Below are positions 25,101 through 31,643 of a stretch of DNA of 35,375 bases, one piece after another (the stretch's first letter is position 1; every line of letters begins with the position of its first letter). The position numbers and the translations under genes are program-made. The notes under the pieces are model-generated. The model saw nothing but the letters and a program-made list of their open reading frames with translations, was not told where the DNA came from and did no database searches. Origin of the DNA: Rhodobacterales bacterium (lineage in GTDB: Bacteria > Pseudomonadota > Alphaproteobacteria > Rhodobacterales > Rhodobacteraceae); contig JANYFE010000081.1 in the NCBI GenBank assembly GCA_025362795.1, forward strand, positions 1 to 35,375, read 5' to 3'.

Positions 25101-27301
25101 TGCTGTGGCTGCACGAACAGCAGGTTGCCACCTTGGGCCGGGGCTTGACGGTGTTTCGACCGGCGATCACGGTGCATCTGAACCCGAAGGGCGGAACCTT
25201 TACCGTTCAGCACTTCGCACCCCTCGAAGAGCATTACGGCGAGACAACGATCCAGACCCATGTGATGGCCGCCTATGCCGAAAAGGGGCTGGAGGCGATG
25301 GATCAGGCGCAGCGACTTTCCGAGGATTACTTCGTGCTGGACCGCGACGCTTTTCTGCGCCGATGGCTGCCGGGGCGTGGCACGGAAATCCGGCGGCAGA
25401 CCACCGGCACCTCATGGCGGACAATTGTGGATGCGCTGGACAACCCGGTTCAGGCCGAGATCGTGCGCGATGACCGCGAACAGACCAACGTGCTGGTGCT
25501 GGCCGGGCCGGGATCTGGCAAGACGCGAGTGTTGGTGCACCGGATCGCCTACCTGATCCGCGTGAAACGCGAGGACCCGCGCGGCATTCTGGTACTGACC
25601 TACAACCGCCATGCCGCAGCCGAGATCCGCGAACGCCTGCGCCGCCTGATCGGGGATGACGCGGCGGGAGTGACGGTGTCGACCTGCCACGCGCTGGCGA
25701 TGCGGCTGATGGGGGCGAGCTTTGCAGGCGATCACGAGGGCCCGCGCGATTTTGACGGCATCGTCATGCAGGCTGTTGCCTTATTGCGTGGCGATGGTCT
25801 GACCAAACCCGAGGCCGAGGCCCTGCGCGAGACGCTGATTCAAGGATATCGCTGGCTGCTGGTCGACGAATACCAGGACATCGGCCCCGAGGAATACGCC
25901 CTGATCGGCGCCGTGGCGGGGCGGTCGCTGGAGGATGACCTGCGCATCAGCCTGTTTGCCGTGGGCGACGATGACCAGAACATCTACGCCTTCGCCGGGG
26001 CCAGCATCGACTTCATTCGCCGCTTTGAGGCCGGCTATGCCGCCAAACCGGTCTGGCTGACGGAAAACTACCGCTCTTCCGCCCAGATCATCGCGGCGGC
26101 CAATGCGGTGATCGCACCCGCCGCCCGGCGCATGAAGGCAGGCCATGACATCACCGTGAACCGCGCCCGTGCCAAGGCGATGCAGGGGGGAGATTTGGCG
26201 GCGCTGGACCCGGTGGCGCAGGGGCGCGTTAGCCTGCTGGATGCGGGGGGCGATGCCGCGCAGGCGGTAGCTGCGCTGGACGAACTGGTACGCCTGTCCA
26301 GGCTGGACCCGGATTGGTCCTGGCGCCGATGCGCCGTGATCGCCCGCGACTGGCGGCGGCTGGAACCCGTTAGAGCCTATGCCGAGGCCCAAGGTACTCC
26401 CATCGACATGGCCAACGAAACCATGCCCAGCCTCTGGCGCCTTCGCGAAATGCAGGGCTTCATTCGTGCCCTGCTGGCTGATCGGACCCAGCTGCTAACG
26501 ATTCCCGATCTGGTCGCCATCCTGAACGCCCAACCGCAATCACGCTGGACCGACCTGATCGGCGAGGGCATTGGCACTTTGGCGCGTGAATTGGTGGAAA
26601 AGGCCGCCCCGGTGCCAGATATCATCCAATGGTTCGGCGAATGGGCGCGGGACGTGCGGGGCGAACAGCGCGGGCTGCTTCTCATGACCGCCCACCGTGC
26701 CAAGGGGTTGGAGTTCGACCATGTCGCGATCCTGAACGGCGGCTGGGACCGCCCCTCACGCGGCGAGGATGCCGACGCCCCACGCCGCCTGTTCTATGTC
26801 GCGATGACGCGGGCGCGGTCCACGCTGACCGTGCTGACCGACGGACCGCACGCCTTCGTGCAGCCCGGTGACGCTGTCCTTTCCCGCCGCGTCACCTCTG
26901 ACGCCGCCGCCCTGCCGCGCGCCCGCCTGCGCTATGTGCCGCCGGACCCAAAGCTGGTGGACCTATCCTTTGCCGGACGCCTGCGGCCGGGCGACCCGTC
27001 GCTGGCCGCCATCACCGCCGCCAGCCCGGGCGACCCGGTTCAACTTATCCGCGATGGCGACCGCTGGCGGATCGACAACGCCCAAGGCCAAACCCTTGCC
27101 CGCCTGTCCCGCGCCTTTGCCCCACCTGAAGGCACCACTTTCCTGCGAGGTGAGGTCGCGGCCATCCTGAACTGGCGGCGCGAGGATGGGGACGAAGAGT
27201 ATAACCACCTGCTCCGCCGCGACGAGTGGGAGGTGGTCTTGCCTGAACTGGTGTTCGAAGCAGGGGCGCAAGCTGTCATGGCGGATCTGAACGGTAGCTG
27301 A
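22193..27301 (+). CDS. Giant fusion: DEDD exonuclease, RecQ helicase and UvrD helicase
   Basis: 1702 residues. The frame opens at 22109 and the first usable start is TTG 22193, needed to keep exonuclease motif I. Residues 1-140 are a DEDD exonuclease-like domain: SIDLEVD (Asp16, Glu18), GHNILRHDL (64-72, Asp71) and DPEQDA (Asp128). The RecQ part has LPTGTGKSVCYQ (Lys322), LDEAHCVSKWGHDFRPDY (Asp420-His423), TATAKPEV, NAFGMGIDKPDIR and EAGRAGRD. A long linker follows (about 620-1085). The SF1 part has GPGSGKTRVLVHR (Lys1110), LLVDEYQDIGPEEY (Asp1225), VGDDDQNIYAF, TAHRAKGLEFDHV and FYVAMTRARSTL. All motors look intact. It should unwind DNA with two 3'-5' motors and trim with the exonuclease, in repair or in destroying invading DNA. 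It stands alone, with no coupled gene. Confidence 0.9.
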   Translation: MTFDPAPFLAACVSIDLEVDPKSARIFAFAAVWGEQALVHKGSVLDPALDRLEALCDGAAHLVGHNILRHDLPHLVANRARLAGLGAAPIDTLWLNPLAFPRNPYHHLVKHYQDGRLQVGHVNDPEQDARLALQVLADQISAFTRLGQEAPDALLAYHHLTTRGEASAGFDALFRFLRGPAPGEAAAHAAIRRLLDGRACDHRLEQTLGRLSDPRNGWPMAYALSWISVAGGDSVMPPWVRLQFPQAGRIVRHLRDTNCGDPGCAWCAEKNNPNAALERWFGFPSFRPQPVDDMGRPLQERIVAEAMAGKSVLGILPTGTGKSVCYQIPALSRFDKTGALTVVISPLVALMADQVQGLARAGISSAVTVNGMLSLPERHDALEKVRMGDAAMLLISPEQLRSPSIRTVLQQREVGLWVLDEAHCVSKWGHDFRPDYRYVSRFIKEFSGDSSAPVLCLTATAKPEVVRDIRDHFQTRLGVDLTLLDGGAVRTNLSFAVLPTQKATKLTDILSAIEANLPPEGASGAVVYCATRSATEKVAEFLKGQGLAADFFHAGLPPDRKRDVQEAFRTGQLRVIAATNAFGMGIDKPDIRLVVHGDIPGSLENYLQEAGRAGRDRAPASCVLLFSPEDVERQFSLSARSRLARHEIGAILKALRRMEKHKSGEVVATPGEIVREEKDQEFERDKTTDDTRVKTAVAWLEEATLLSREENRVQVFPSSLRIRSVDEAAAILEKAQITGVRRTQLMDLVRHVMNAPVDAGVSTDDLTGACGLSGRELHRAFADLEVLGIASNDTGITVYVHLGVEDASARRLDHAVRMEADLIAMMQEAVPDAEGSEAQPLNLTETCQALRDKGHAQVRPDLVETILRGMAQDGRDQDGGRGNLTLRKVSRNTIFVRLERSWPVVARTAELRRQGAVALLANLTGKVAKGTRGKDIQVETTLGAMLDALNGDALLRAEVKDMTRLMDRALLWLHEQQVATLGRGLTVFRPAITVHLNPKGGTFTVQHFAPLEEHYGETTIQTHVMAAYAEKGLEAMDQAQRLSEDYFVLDRDAFLRRWLPGRGTEIRRQTTGTSWRTIVDALDNPVQAEIVRDDREQTNVLVLAGPGSGKTRVLVHRIAYLIRVKREDPRGILVLTYNRHAAAEIRERLRRLIGDDAAGVTVSTCHALAMRLMGASFAGDHEGPRDFDGIVMQAVALLRGDGLTKPEAEALRETLIQGYRWLLVDEYQDIGPEEYALIGAVAGRSLEDDLRISLFAVGDDDQNIYAFAGASIDFIRRFEAGYAAKPVWLTENYRSSAQIIAAANAVIAPAARRMKAGHDITVNRARAKAMQGGDLAALDPVAQGRVSLLDAGGDAAQAVAALDELVRLSRLDPDWSWRRCAVIARDWRRLEPVRAYAEAQGTPIDMANETMPSLWRLREMQGFIRALLADRTQLLTIPDLVAILNAQPQSRWTDLIGEGIGTLARELVEKAAPVPDIIQWFGEWARDVRGEQRGLLLMTAHRAKGLEFDHVAILNGGWDRPSRGEDADAPRRLFYVAMTRARSTLTVLTDGPHAFVQPGDAVLSRRVTSDAAALPRARLRYVPPDPKLVDLSFAGRLRPGDPSLAAITAASPGDPVQLIRDGDRWRIDNAQGQTLARLSRAFAPPEGTTFLRGEVAAILNWRREDGDEEYNHLLRRDEWEVVLPELVFEAGAQAVMADLNGS

Positions 27302-27350
27302 CGTCCGTGCGCAGGCGTGGCATTGGCCAATCCATAACGGATCGAAAAGG

Positions 27351-27511
27351 GTGGCTTCCGCTGGCTGGATTCCGGCCAAGGTGGCTTCCGCAAAGTGGAT
27401 TCCCTGGCTTCCGCAAAAGAATCCAGCACGCCAAGATCGTGATTAAGTAAGTCATTGATATATTGTAATTTACTGAGATGGCTTCCGCGAAGTGGATTCC
27501 GCCTGGATTCC
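27351..27511. repeat. Cluster of TGG(C/A)TTCC direct repeats, mostly paired 14 bp apart
   Basis: The octamer TGGCTTCC or TGGATTCC occurs eight times in the same orientation, starting at 27352, 27366, 27382, 27396, 27405, 27479, 27493 and 27504. Three pairs (27352/27366, 27382/27396, 27479/27493) have C then A and are exactly 14 bp apart, giving a composite unit of about 23 bp (TGGCTTCCGCnnnnTGGATTCC). Spacing between units is irregular, so it is not a CRISPR array or a simple satellite. It could be an iteron-like protein-binding array, recombinase arm sites or a decayed short repeat family. Confidence 0.7.
27445..27475. other. A+T-rich core with AGTAA/TTACT ends inside the repeat cluster
   Basis: Within the repeats, the run AAGTAAGTCATTGATATATT and the following GTAATTTACTG is strikingly A+T-rich for this genome. 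It is bounded by AGTAA (27446-27450) and TTACT (27470-27474). Its look (GTCATTGATATA) resembles cores of tyrosine-recombinase attachment sites, and the flanking direct repeats could be arm sites. No integrase gene is nearby and no second copy was found in the window, so this is a low-confidence suggestion. Confidence 0.25.
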
Positions 27512-27606
27512 CCGGTGAAACTGCCTGTCGCTAGCGAAATGCCGCGCTGCGCCCCCCCGCATACAAACAGGGCCGGGGAGGAACCATGCCAAGGGGGTGG
27601 GGCCGA

Positions 27607-27640
27607 AAAGAAAGCGCCCGAGAGGATAACCTCCGGGCGC
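27607..27640 (-). terminator. Intrinsic terminator for the exported-protein genes
   Basis: On the minus strand, GCGCCCGGAGG (27640-27630) pairs with CCTCTCGGGCGC (27625-27614) around a TTAT loop. The stem is 11 base pairs with one bulge. TTTCTTTT (27613-27606) follows at once. This is a textbook rho-independent terminator. It lies about 95 nt beyond the stop of the 27735-28217 gene and should end the transcript of the minus-strand genes to its right. Confidence 0.85.
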
Positions 27641-27734
27641 AAATCTTCGCGATTCAATTCATGCATAAATGGGGGCAGCGTTTTCAATGGGTTGCTGGAC
27701 AATCCGTGCCCAAGGATCCAGTCCAGAAGTGACC

Positions 27735-28217
27735 TTACGGCGCGTAGAGAGAAAAGACGCCCCCTTCGAAAAGGTACCATGCTGATTTGCGGGCATCATT
27801 CGTAACAAAGGGGTAGAGCACTTGACGACGAAACGGGTCGCCCTTTCCCTCGCAGGTAACCGGGTGAACGAAGATCTTGGAGGTTGAAAGCCGTATTCCG
27901 TCTTCCTCCGCCTTGAATAGTGCAAATTCGGGGTTGGCGAAGAAATCCTCCGGTTCATAGGTCGTGTAGGTGGAAGACATCCCGGCGAAATCGCAGTTGA
28001 AGAAAACGCCTTCGGCAAATCCACGGTTGAAGGTCTGCGACCGTCCTATCACGTCAGTTGTGCTGATAAACCAAGGCTCGCCTGAGAAGCCGACGACCGA
28101 CCATGTCGTATCGATGAAATCAGCCCTTGCTGCAGAGGCAAATGCCAAGACCAAGGGAAGGGCGAGCGCGAAACGCGGGACCGTGCCCTTGTCAGTATTT
28201 GAAGGTCGAAGTGCCAT
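27735..28217 (-). CDS. Exported protein of unknown function
   Basis: 160 residues. ATG 28215-28217 overlaps the end of the upstream gene by 26 nt. The N-terminus has a basic stretch, a hydrophobic core (FALALPLVLAFASAA) and an ARADF cleavage site, a classical signal peptide for Sec export, although the n-region is long. The mature part, about 128 residues, is rich in aromatic residues and contains only two cysteines (FFNCDF and PVTCEG), which could form one disulphide. No enzyme motif is seen. It is co-transcribed with the small exported protein upstream and followed by a strong terminator. It is likely periplasmic; the role is unknown and nothing links it to defence. Confidence 0.72.
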   Translation of the reverse strand: MALRPSNTDKGTVPRFALALPLVLAFASAARADFIDTTWSVVGFSGEPWFISTTDVIGRSQTFNRGFAEGVFFNCDFAGMSSTYTTYEPEDFFANPEFALFKAEEDGIRLSTSKIFVHPVTCEGKGDPFRRQVLYPFVTNDARKSAWYLFEGGVFSLYAP

Positions 28218-28515
28218 TTGCCGCCTCCGTTTCCATAGCGATGCAGCCCTCTAGAATTGAATATGATCCGCCGCTTACGCGGCCAACCTCATCACAATAT
28301 GATTGGACCCGACTTGGTATAGCGCTCCATCGCGCCTTTAGCCCATTGTAGGCGGTCTGTTCCATGTCAACGCAACCGTTGTAGATCATTGCTGATCCGC
28401 CACTCACATCGGATACAGTCTGACAATAGCCCGCGACGTCGTAGCGTGGGACGGCATCAGCGAAGGCGGGCGATGCGATGGCCAACAGTATTATCGCATT
28501 GAAAACTGCATTCAT
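28192..28515 (-). CDS. Small exported protein with two YC-SGGS-GC-ME repeats
   Basis: 107 residues from ATG 28513-28515. A signal peptide (VFNAIILLAIASPAFADA) is followed by two copies of a repeat of about 35-40 residues, with the shared pattern YC..V..VSGGS..I..GC...E..A.N. The first copy has VSGGSAMIYNGCVDMEQTA and the second VSGGSYSILEGCIAMETEAA. Each repeat carries two cysteines placed for an internal disulphide. Similar small periplasmic proteins are common in alphaproteobacteria and uncharacterised. Its stop lies inside the start region of the next gene, so the two form an operon. Confidence 0.75.
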   Translation of the reverse strand: MNAVFNAIILLAIASPAFADAVPRYDVAGYCQTVSDVSGGSAMIYNGCVDMEQTAYNGLKARWSAIPSRVQSYCDEVGRVSGGSYSILEGCIAMETEAANGTSTFKY

Positions 28516-28617
28516 TCAAATTCCCCTATCAGTCCCATGAAGCAAAGCAGGGCAGTTCGATCTTTCCATGTCGAGATGACGGCAAACTGCTGGCAAGAGC
28601 AGTCCAACTCAGCGCTG

Positions 28618-28642
28618 GCGCTGACTCCGTTATGGTCAGCGC
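28618..28642 (-). terminator. Hairpin directly after the exonuclease stop
   Basis: GCGCTGAC (28618-28625) and GTCAGCGC (28635-28642) form a perfect 8-bp stem with a 9-nt loop, directly beyond the stop codon of the minus-strand exonuclease gene. No T-run follows on the minus strand, so it may be a weak or factor-assisted terminator or an mRNA 3' stabiliser. Confidence 0.4.
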
Positions 28643-29653
28643 TCACCTCGCGCGGGTATCTGACATAAGGCCCTTGAACTCAGTTTCACCCATTATCCGG
28701 ATCGGATGGCCCGCTTCGCGCATTTCCTCTGCTTTGCGGTGCTTGCTGCTCTTAACATGACCTCCAAGCACGGAAAGGTCCTGGTCGCCCACGATCAGGT
28801 GGGTTGTCTGTTTCGTCACGCCCGCTTTTACTTCCATGCCAAACTTGGCCGCGAGGTCTGTCGCCTCTTCGCGCGAAATGCTCAGGCTGCCGGTGAACAC
28901 TGCGACCGCACCGGCGAGTGGCCCGGAGGGATTTGCCGGAGGCAACGGCTTTGTCGCAAACCGGCTTTTTGATAGAGGGAGGACCAGTTCGTCAAACGTT
29001 ACGGCCAGCCGAGTTTCGGCATGGAGCACTACCAGTGCTGCGGCGCGGGCATCTTCACCGGCATCGTGATGGTGAAAGTGTAGGTTGAGTGTGCGCTTGA
29101 GGTTCGCGAGCCCGTGACCGCCGTTCCCCTTCAACTCGGGCCATGCCCGCCTCGCAATCGTGACGCTGTCGCTCCAGCGAAGGTCTGGTTGGGGGATGCC
29201 GCAGAAACCACAGGCTGCGTTTACTGCCTGCTTGTCGAAATTGCTGTGTTGGACGAGATGATGCCGTGTGAGCAACGGCAGCAGCATACCCAAAGCATCA
29301 GGGAAACGGGGGGCATCGGTCACATGATTAGGTCCGATTCCATGAAGTTGGATGTTGAATGGGTCAAATCGGGTGCCGGGATTGACCAGCATGGAGAAGG
29401 TCTGGATCTGATTGTCGGCCTGCACATAGGCCAAGCCGATCTGGCAGATACTGGCCACATCGCTGCAGGCGGTTTCAACATCCAGCGCGATGAAGCGGAA
29501 ATTGCCGTCGGGCACCCGGTGGACATGGGGGAATGTTGGCCGGGCCTGTGTGCGGACGATTTGGGGTGACCGGATCTCGGGTTCGACTAGTAGCGGCTGG
29601 CTTCGTTGTGGCGGTTCGGGGGAGCGGCCGAAAAGCCAATCAAAAAGCGCCAT
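28643..29653 (-). CDS. DnaQ-like exonuclease with C-terminal BRCT domain
   Basis: 336 residues from ATG 29651-29653 (MALFDWLFGR). The frame is open further upstream to 30337, but that part lies opposite the methylase gene and is not coding. The exonuclease has FIALDVETA (Asp58, Glu60), LHGIGPNHVTDAP, LVQHSNFDK (Asp140) and HHHDAGEDARAAA (His and Asp201), the DEDDh arrangement of DNA polymerase III epsilon. Residues about 240-336 are a BRCT domain: LAGAVAVFTGSLSISREEA, a TKQTTHLIVGD strand and SSKHRKAEEMREAGHPIRI. Exonuclease plus BRCT proteins of this kind are probably DNA-repair nucleases. It is divergent from the EcoRII-type methylase. Confidence 0.87.
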   Translation of the reverse strand: MALFDWLFGRSPEPPQRSQPLLVEPEIRSPQIVRTQARPTFPHVHRVPDGNFRFIALDVETACSDVASICQIGLAYVQADNQIQTFSMLVNPGTRFDPFNIQLHGIGPNHVTDAPRFPDALGMLLPLLTRHHLVQHSNFDKQAVNAACGFCGIPQPDLRWSDSVTIARRAWPELKGNGGHGLANLKRTLNLHFHHHDAGEDARAAALVVLHAETRLAVTFDELVLPLSKSRFATKPLPPANPSGPLAGAVAVFTGSLSISREEATDLAAKFGMEVKAGVTKQTTHLIVGDQDLSVLGGHVKSSKHRKAEEMREAGHPIRIMGETEFKGLMSDTRAR

Positions 29654-29867
29654 TGGTAAATTCTCCGAAAATTCAAACCGCTGACCGGCTGATTCCGGTG
29701 CTCTCTTGCATTCAATAGCACATTTGCAGTCCGTGCGACCCTTGAGGTGTCGCTCAGTGCTGGACGTAGGGGTCGGACTTGCCCCCAGCGGACTTTCACC
29801 GGCCTTTTTTGTGCGGCGGTTTTTGCTGTTTGTTTGTGAATTGTTCTTGTTCAGGGGCTCAAGTTCA

Positions 29868-29878
29868 GACACTGTGTC
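29868..29878. promoter_or_regulatory. Probable autoregulatory operator of the EcoRII-type methylase
   Basis: GACACTGTGTC is a perfect 5+1+5 palindrome, extended with one mismatch to TCAGACACTGTGTCAGA (29865-29881). It lies 55 nt before ATG 29933 of a methylase with an N-terminal helix-turn-helix. The GACA-N3-TGTC geometry matches, from memory, the operator bound by the related M.SsoII methylase. It is a good candidate for the site where the methylase represses its own gene. Confidence 0.5.
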
Positions 29879-29887
29879 AGAAAAAGT

Positions 29888-29908
29888 CCCCCCGGCGCTG
29901 GCGGGGGG
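29888..29908. other. G/C hairpin before the methylase start
   Basis: CCCCCCG (29888-29894) and CGGGGGG (29902-29908) form a 7-bp stem with a 7-nt loop. On the plus strand it sits in the methylase leader, close to the ribosome-binding site, and could limit translation. On the minus strand it is followed by ACTTTTTCT, so it also resembles an intrinsic terminator that would stop antisense transcription. The two readings cannot be separated here. Confidence 0.45.
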
Positions 29909-29932
29909 GCGATGCTGGGAGAGCGAGCAGAT

Positions 29933-31162
29933 ATGACGGATTTCGGGACGCTGTTGCAGCAGGCGGGTTGGTCGGTGCCGGATGCAGCCAAGATACTGGG
30001 CTATTCCGAAGGTCACATCTATCGCTGGAAACGCGGAGAGGAAACACCCCGTGATGGCGTGCTGCACCTCCTCCGACACGAGATCGGCGCACTGACCCAG
30101 TCTCACACTGATAGCGCCTTCACTTTTATAGACCTCTTTGCTGGCATCGGCGGGTTGCGCAAAGCCATGGAGGGTGCGGGCGGGCGTTGTGTGTTCACCT
30201 CGGAATGGGACAGGTTCGCCCAGCAGACTTATCACGCCAATTTCCCCGACAACCGGCCAATCGCCGGAGATATTCGCGAAGTTGAAGCCGCCGATATCCC
30301 AGATCATGATGTTCTGGTGGCTGGCTTCCCTTGCCAACCTTTCTCGATTGCCGGTGTCTCAAAGAAGAATGCGCTCGGACGGCTGCATGGGTTTCTTGAT
30401 GAAACTCAGGGAACGCTGTTTTTTGACGTGCTGCGGATCCTGATGCATCACCGGCCTCAAGCCTTTCTGCTGGAGAACGTCAAGAACCTCAAAAGCCATG
30501 ATCAGGGCCGCACATTTGAAGTGATCTGGCGGGCTCTGACGGACGAACTGGGCTACACGCTGGAAACCCGGATCATTGATGCGGCGCATTTTGTGCCGCA
30601 GCATCGCGAGCGGATTGTGATCGTTGGTTTTCGCCAAAAGACCGGCTTTTCGTTTGATGACATGCAGATGCCTCGTCGTGGCAGCCGAAGGATGCGCCAT
30701 GTGCTGCATCCCGAAGATGGCACCGAGAACCCGGAAAGCCATTTCACAGTTGGCCCGGATGCGCGGGTGAGCGACAAGTACACGCTGAGTGACAAGCTCT
30801 GGCGGTATCTCCAAGACTACTCGGACAAGCATAAGGCCAAGGGTAACGGATTCGGCTTCGGACTGGTGGATGGCGACAGCGTCGCGCGCACCCTTTCAGC
30901 ACGATATTACAAAGACGGATCGGAAATTCTGGTTAGTCGCGGTGAAGGTCAGAACCCGCGTCGCCTGACGCCACGCGAATGCGCAAGGCTGATGGGCTAC
31001 GACCCAACTTTCCGGATCCCGGTATCCGACACGCAGGCTTACCGGCAGTTTGGCAACTCGGTCGCGGTTCCTGTCTTTGCTGAAGTGGCCCGGCTGATGC
31101 GCCCGCACATATTGGCCCTGAAGAGTGGTGTTCAGGAGCAGCCTTTGTCCGCAGTTGGCTGA
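29933..31162 (+). CDS. dcm: Dcm/M.EcoRII-type C5-cytosine methyltransferase with N-terminal HTH
   Basis: 409 residues from ATG 29933, with GGGAGAG at 29917-29923; an ATG seven codons earlier is possible. Residues 4-50 form a helix-turn-helix ([20 protein letters not shown]). The catalytic part has motif [15 protein letters not shown], motif [14 protein letters not shown] (Cys134), [20 protein letters not shown], motif [33 protein letters not shown] and [14 protein letters not shown]. The block around [11 protein letters not shown] and the HTH are typical of M.EcoRII, Dcm and M.SsoII, so CCWGG-type recognition (inner cytosine) is likely but inferred. It forms one operon with Vsr and the EcoRII-like endonuclease; its stop overlaps the Vsr start by 8 nt. 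Confidence 0.93.
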   Translation: MTDFGTLLQQAGWSVPDAAKILGYSEGHIYRWKRGEETPRDGVLHLLRHEIGALTQSHTDSAFTFIDLFAGIGGLRKAMEGAGGRCVFTSEWDRFAQQTYHANFPDNRPIAGDIREVEAADIPDHDVLVAGFPCQPFSIAGVSKKNALGRLHGFLDETQGTLFFDVLRILMHHRPQAFLLENVKNLKSHDQGRTFEVIWRALTDELGYTLETRIIDAAHFVPQHRERIVIVGFRQKTGFSFDDMQMPRRGSRRMRHVLHPEDGTENPESHFTVGPDARVSDKYTLSDKLWRYLQDYSDKHKAKGNGFGFGLVDGDSVARTLSARYYKDGSEILVSRGEGQNPRRLTPRECARLMGYDPTFRIPVSDTQAYRQFGNSVAVPVFAEVARLMRPHILALKSGVQEQPLSAVG

Positions 31163-31628
31163 CGTCCATGACGCTGCCACGCGTAGCCGGAACATGGCGG
31201 CAATCCACGGCAAAAATACGAAGCCCGAGATGCTCCTGCGGCGTGCGTTGCATGCATGGGGTTTTCGCTATCGGCTGCATGACCGTCGATTGCAGGGGCG
31301 GCCTGATCTGGTCTTTCCAAAGTACCACGCTGTTGTTTTTGTGAACGGATGCTTTTGGCATGGACACCAATGTGACCAGTTCCGCTGGCCGGATAGTCGT
31401 GAAGAGTTCTGGCGGGCAAAGATTGGCGGAAACGTTGCGCGAGATGGAGTGAATATCGCGGCGCTTCAAGGCGTCGGCTGGCGTGTCGGTATTGTTTGGG
31501 GATGCGCGTTGAAGGGCAAGGGACGCCTTGGAGTGGAAGCAGTGGTTGACGCCATCGCGGGATGGCTATCCTCTGAAGGCCGCGATCTTGTCGTGCAAGG
31601 CGGGAGCCGCCAAGATGCCAGCATGTAG
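31155..31628 (+). CDS. vsr: Very short patch repair endonuclease (Vsr), second copy
   Basis: 157 residues from TTG 31155, which gives [14 protein letters not shown] and aligns exactly with Escherichia coli Vsr (MADVHDKATRSKNM, 156 residues). The TTG start is therefore well supported although upstream GTG codons are in frame. Other blocks are [46 protein letters not shown] and [14 protein letters not shown]. The position of the active-site His64 of E. coli Vsr is Asn here (FVNGCFW instead of FTHGCFW), and the WEC of the GWRV block is WGC. Some homologues share the Asn, so loss of activity is not certain. It overlaps the methylase stop by 8 nt and should repair T:G mismatches at that methylase's sites. 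Confidence 0.9.
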   Translation: MADVHDAATRSRNMAAIHGKNTKPEMLLRRALHAWGFRYRLHDRRLQGRPDLVFPKYHAVVFVNGCFWHGHQCDQFRWPDSREEFWRAKIGGNVARDGVNIAALQGVGWRVGIVWGCALKGKGRLGVEAVVDAIAGWLSSEGRDLVVQGGSRQDASM

Positions 31629-31643
31629 GCCCGGGGTGAGTGG

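Larger units (their letters stand above)
27302..27606. other. Intergenic region with repeat cluster
   Basis: This non-coding stretch lies between the fusion helicase and a minus-strand terminator. Its main content is the TGG(C/A)TTCC repeat cluster and the A+T-rich core listed separately. Short frames across it are products of the repeats and have no ribosome-binding sites. Confidence 0.5.

Noticed and set aside
27351-27511. CRISPR array
   Set aside because: The repeats are 8-bp octamers with unequal, very short spacing and no spacers of constant length; no cas gene is present.
29654-30337. Upstream extension of the exonuclease-BRCT frame
   Set aside because: It is opposite the methylase HTH and motif I region. 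The real protein starts at MALFDW (ATG 29653).
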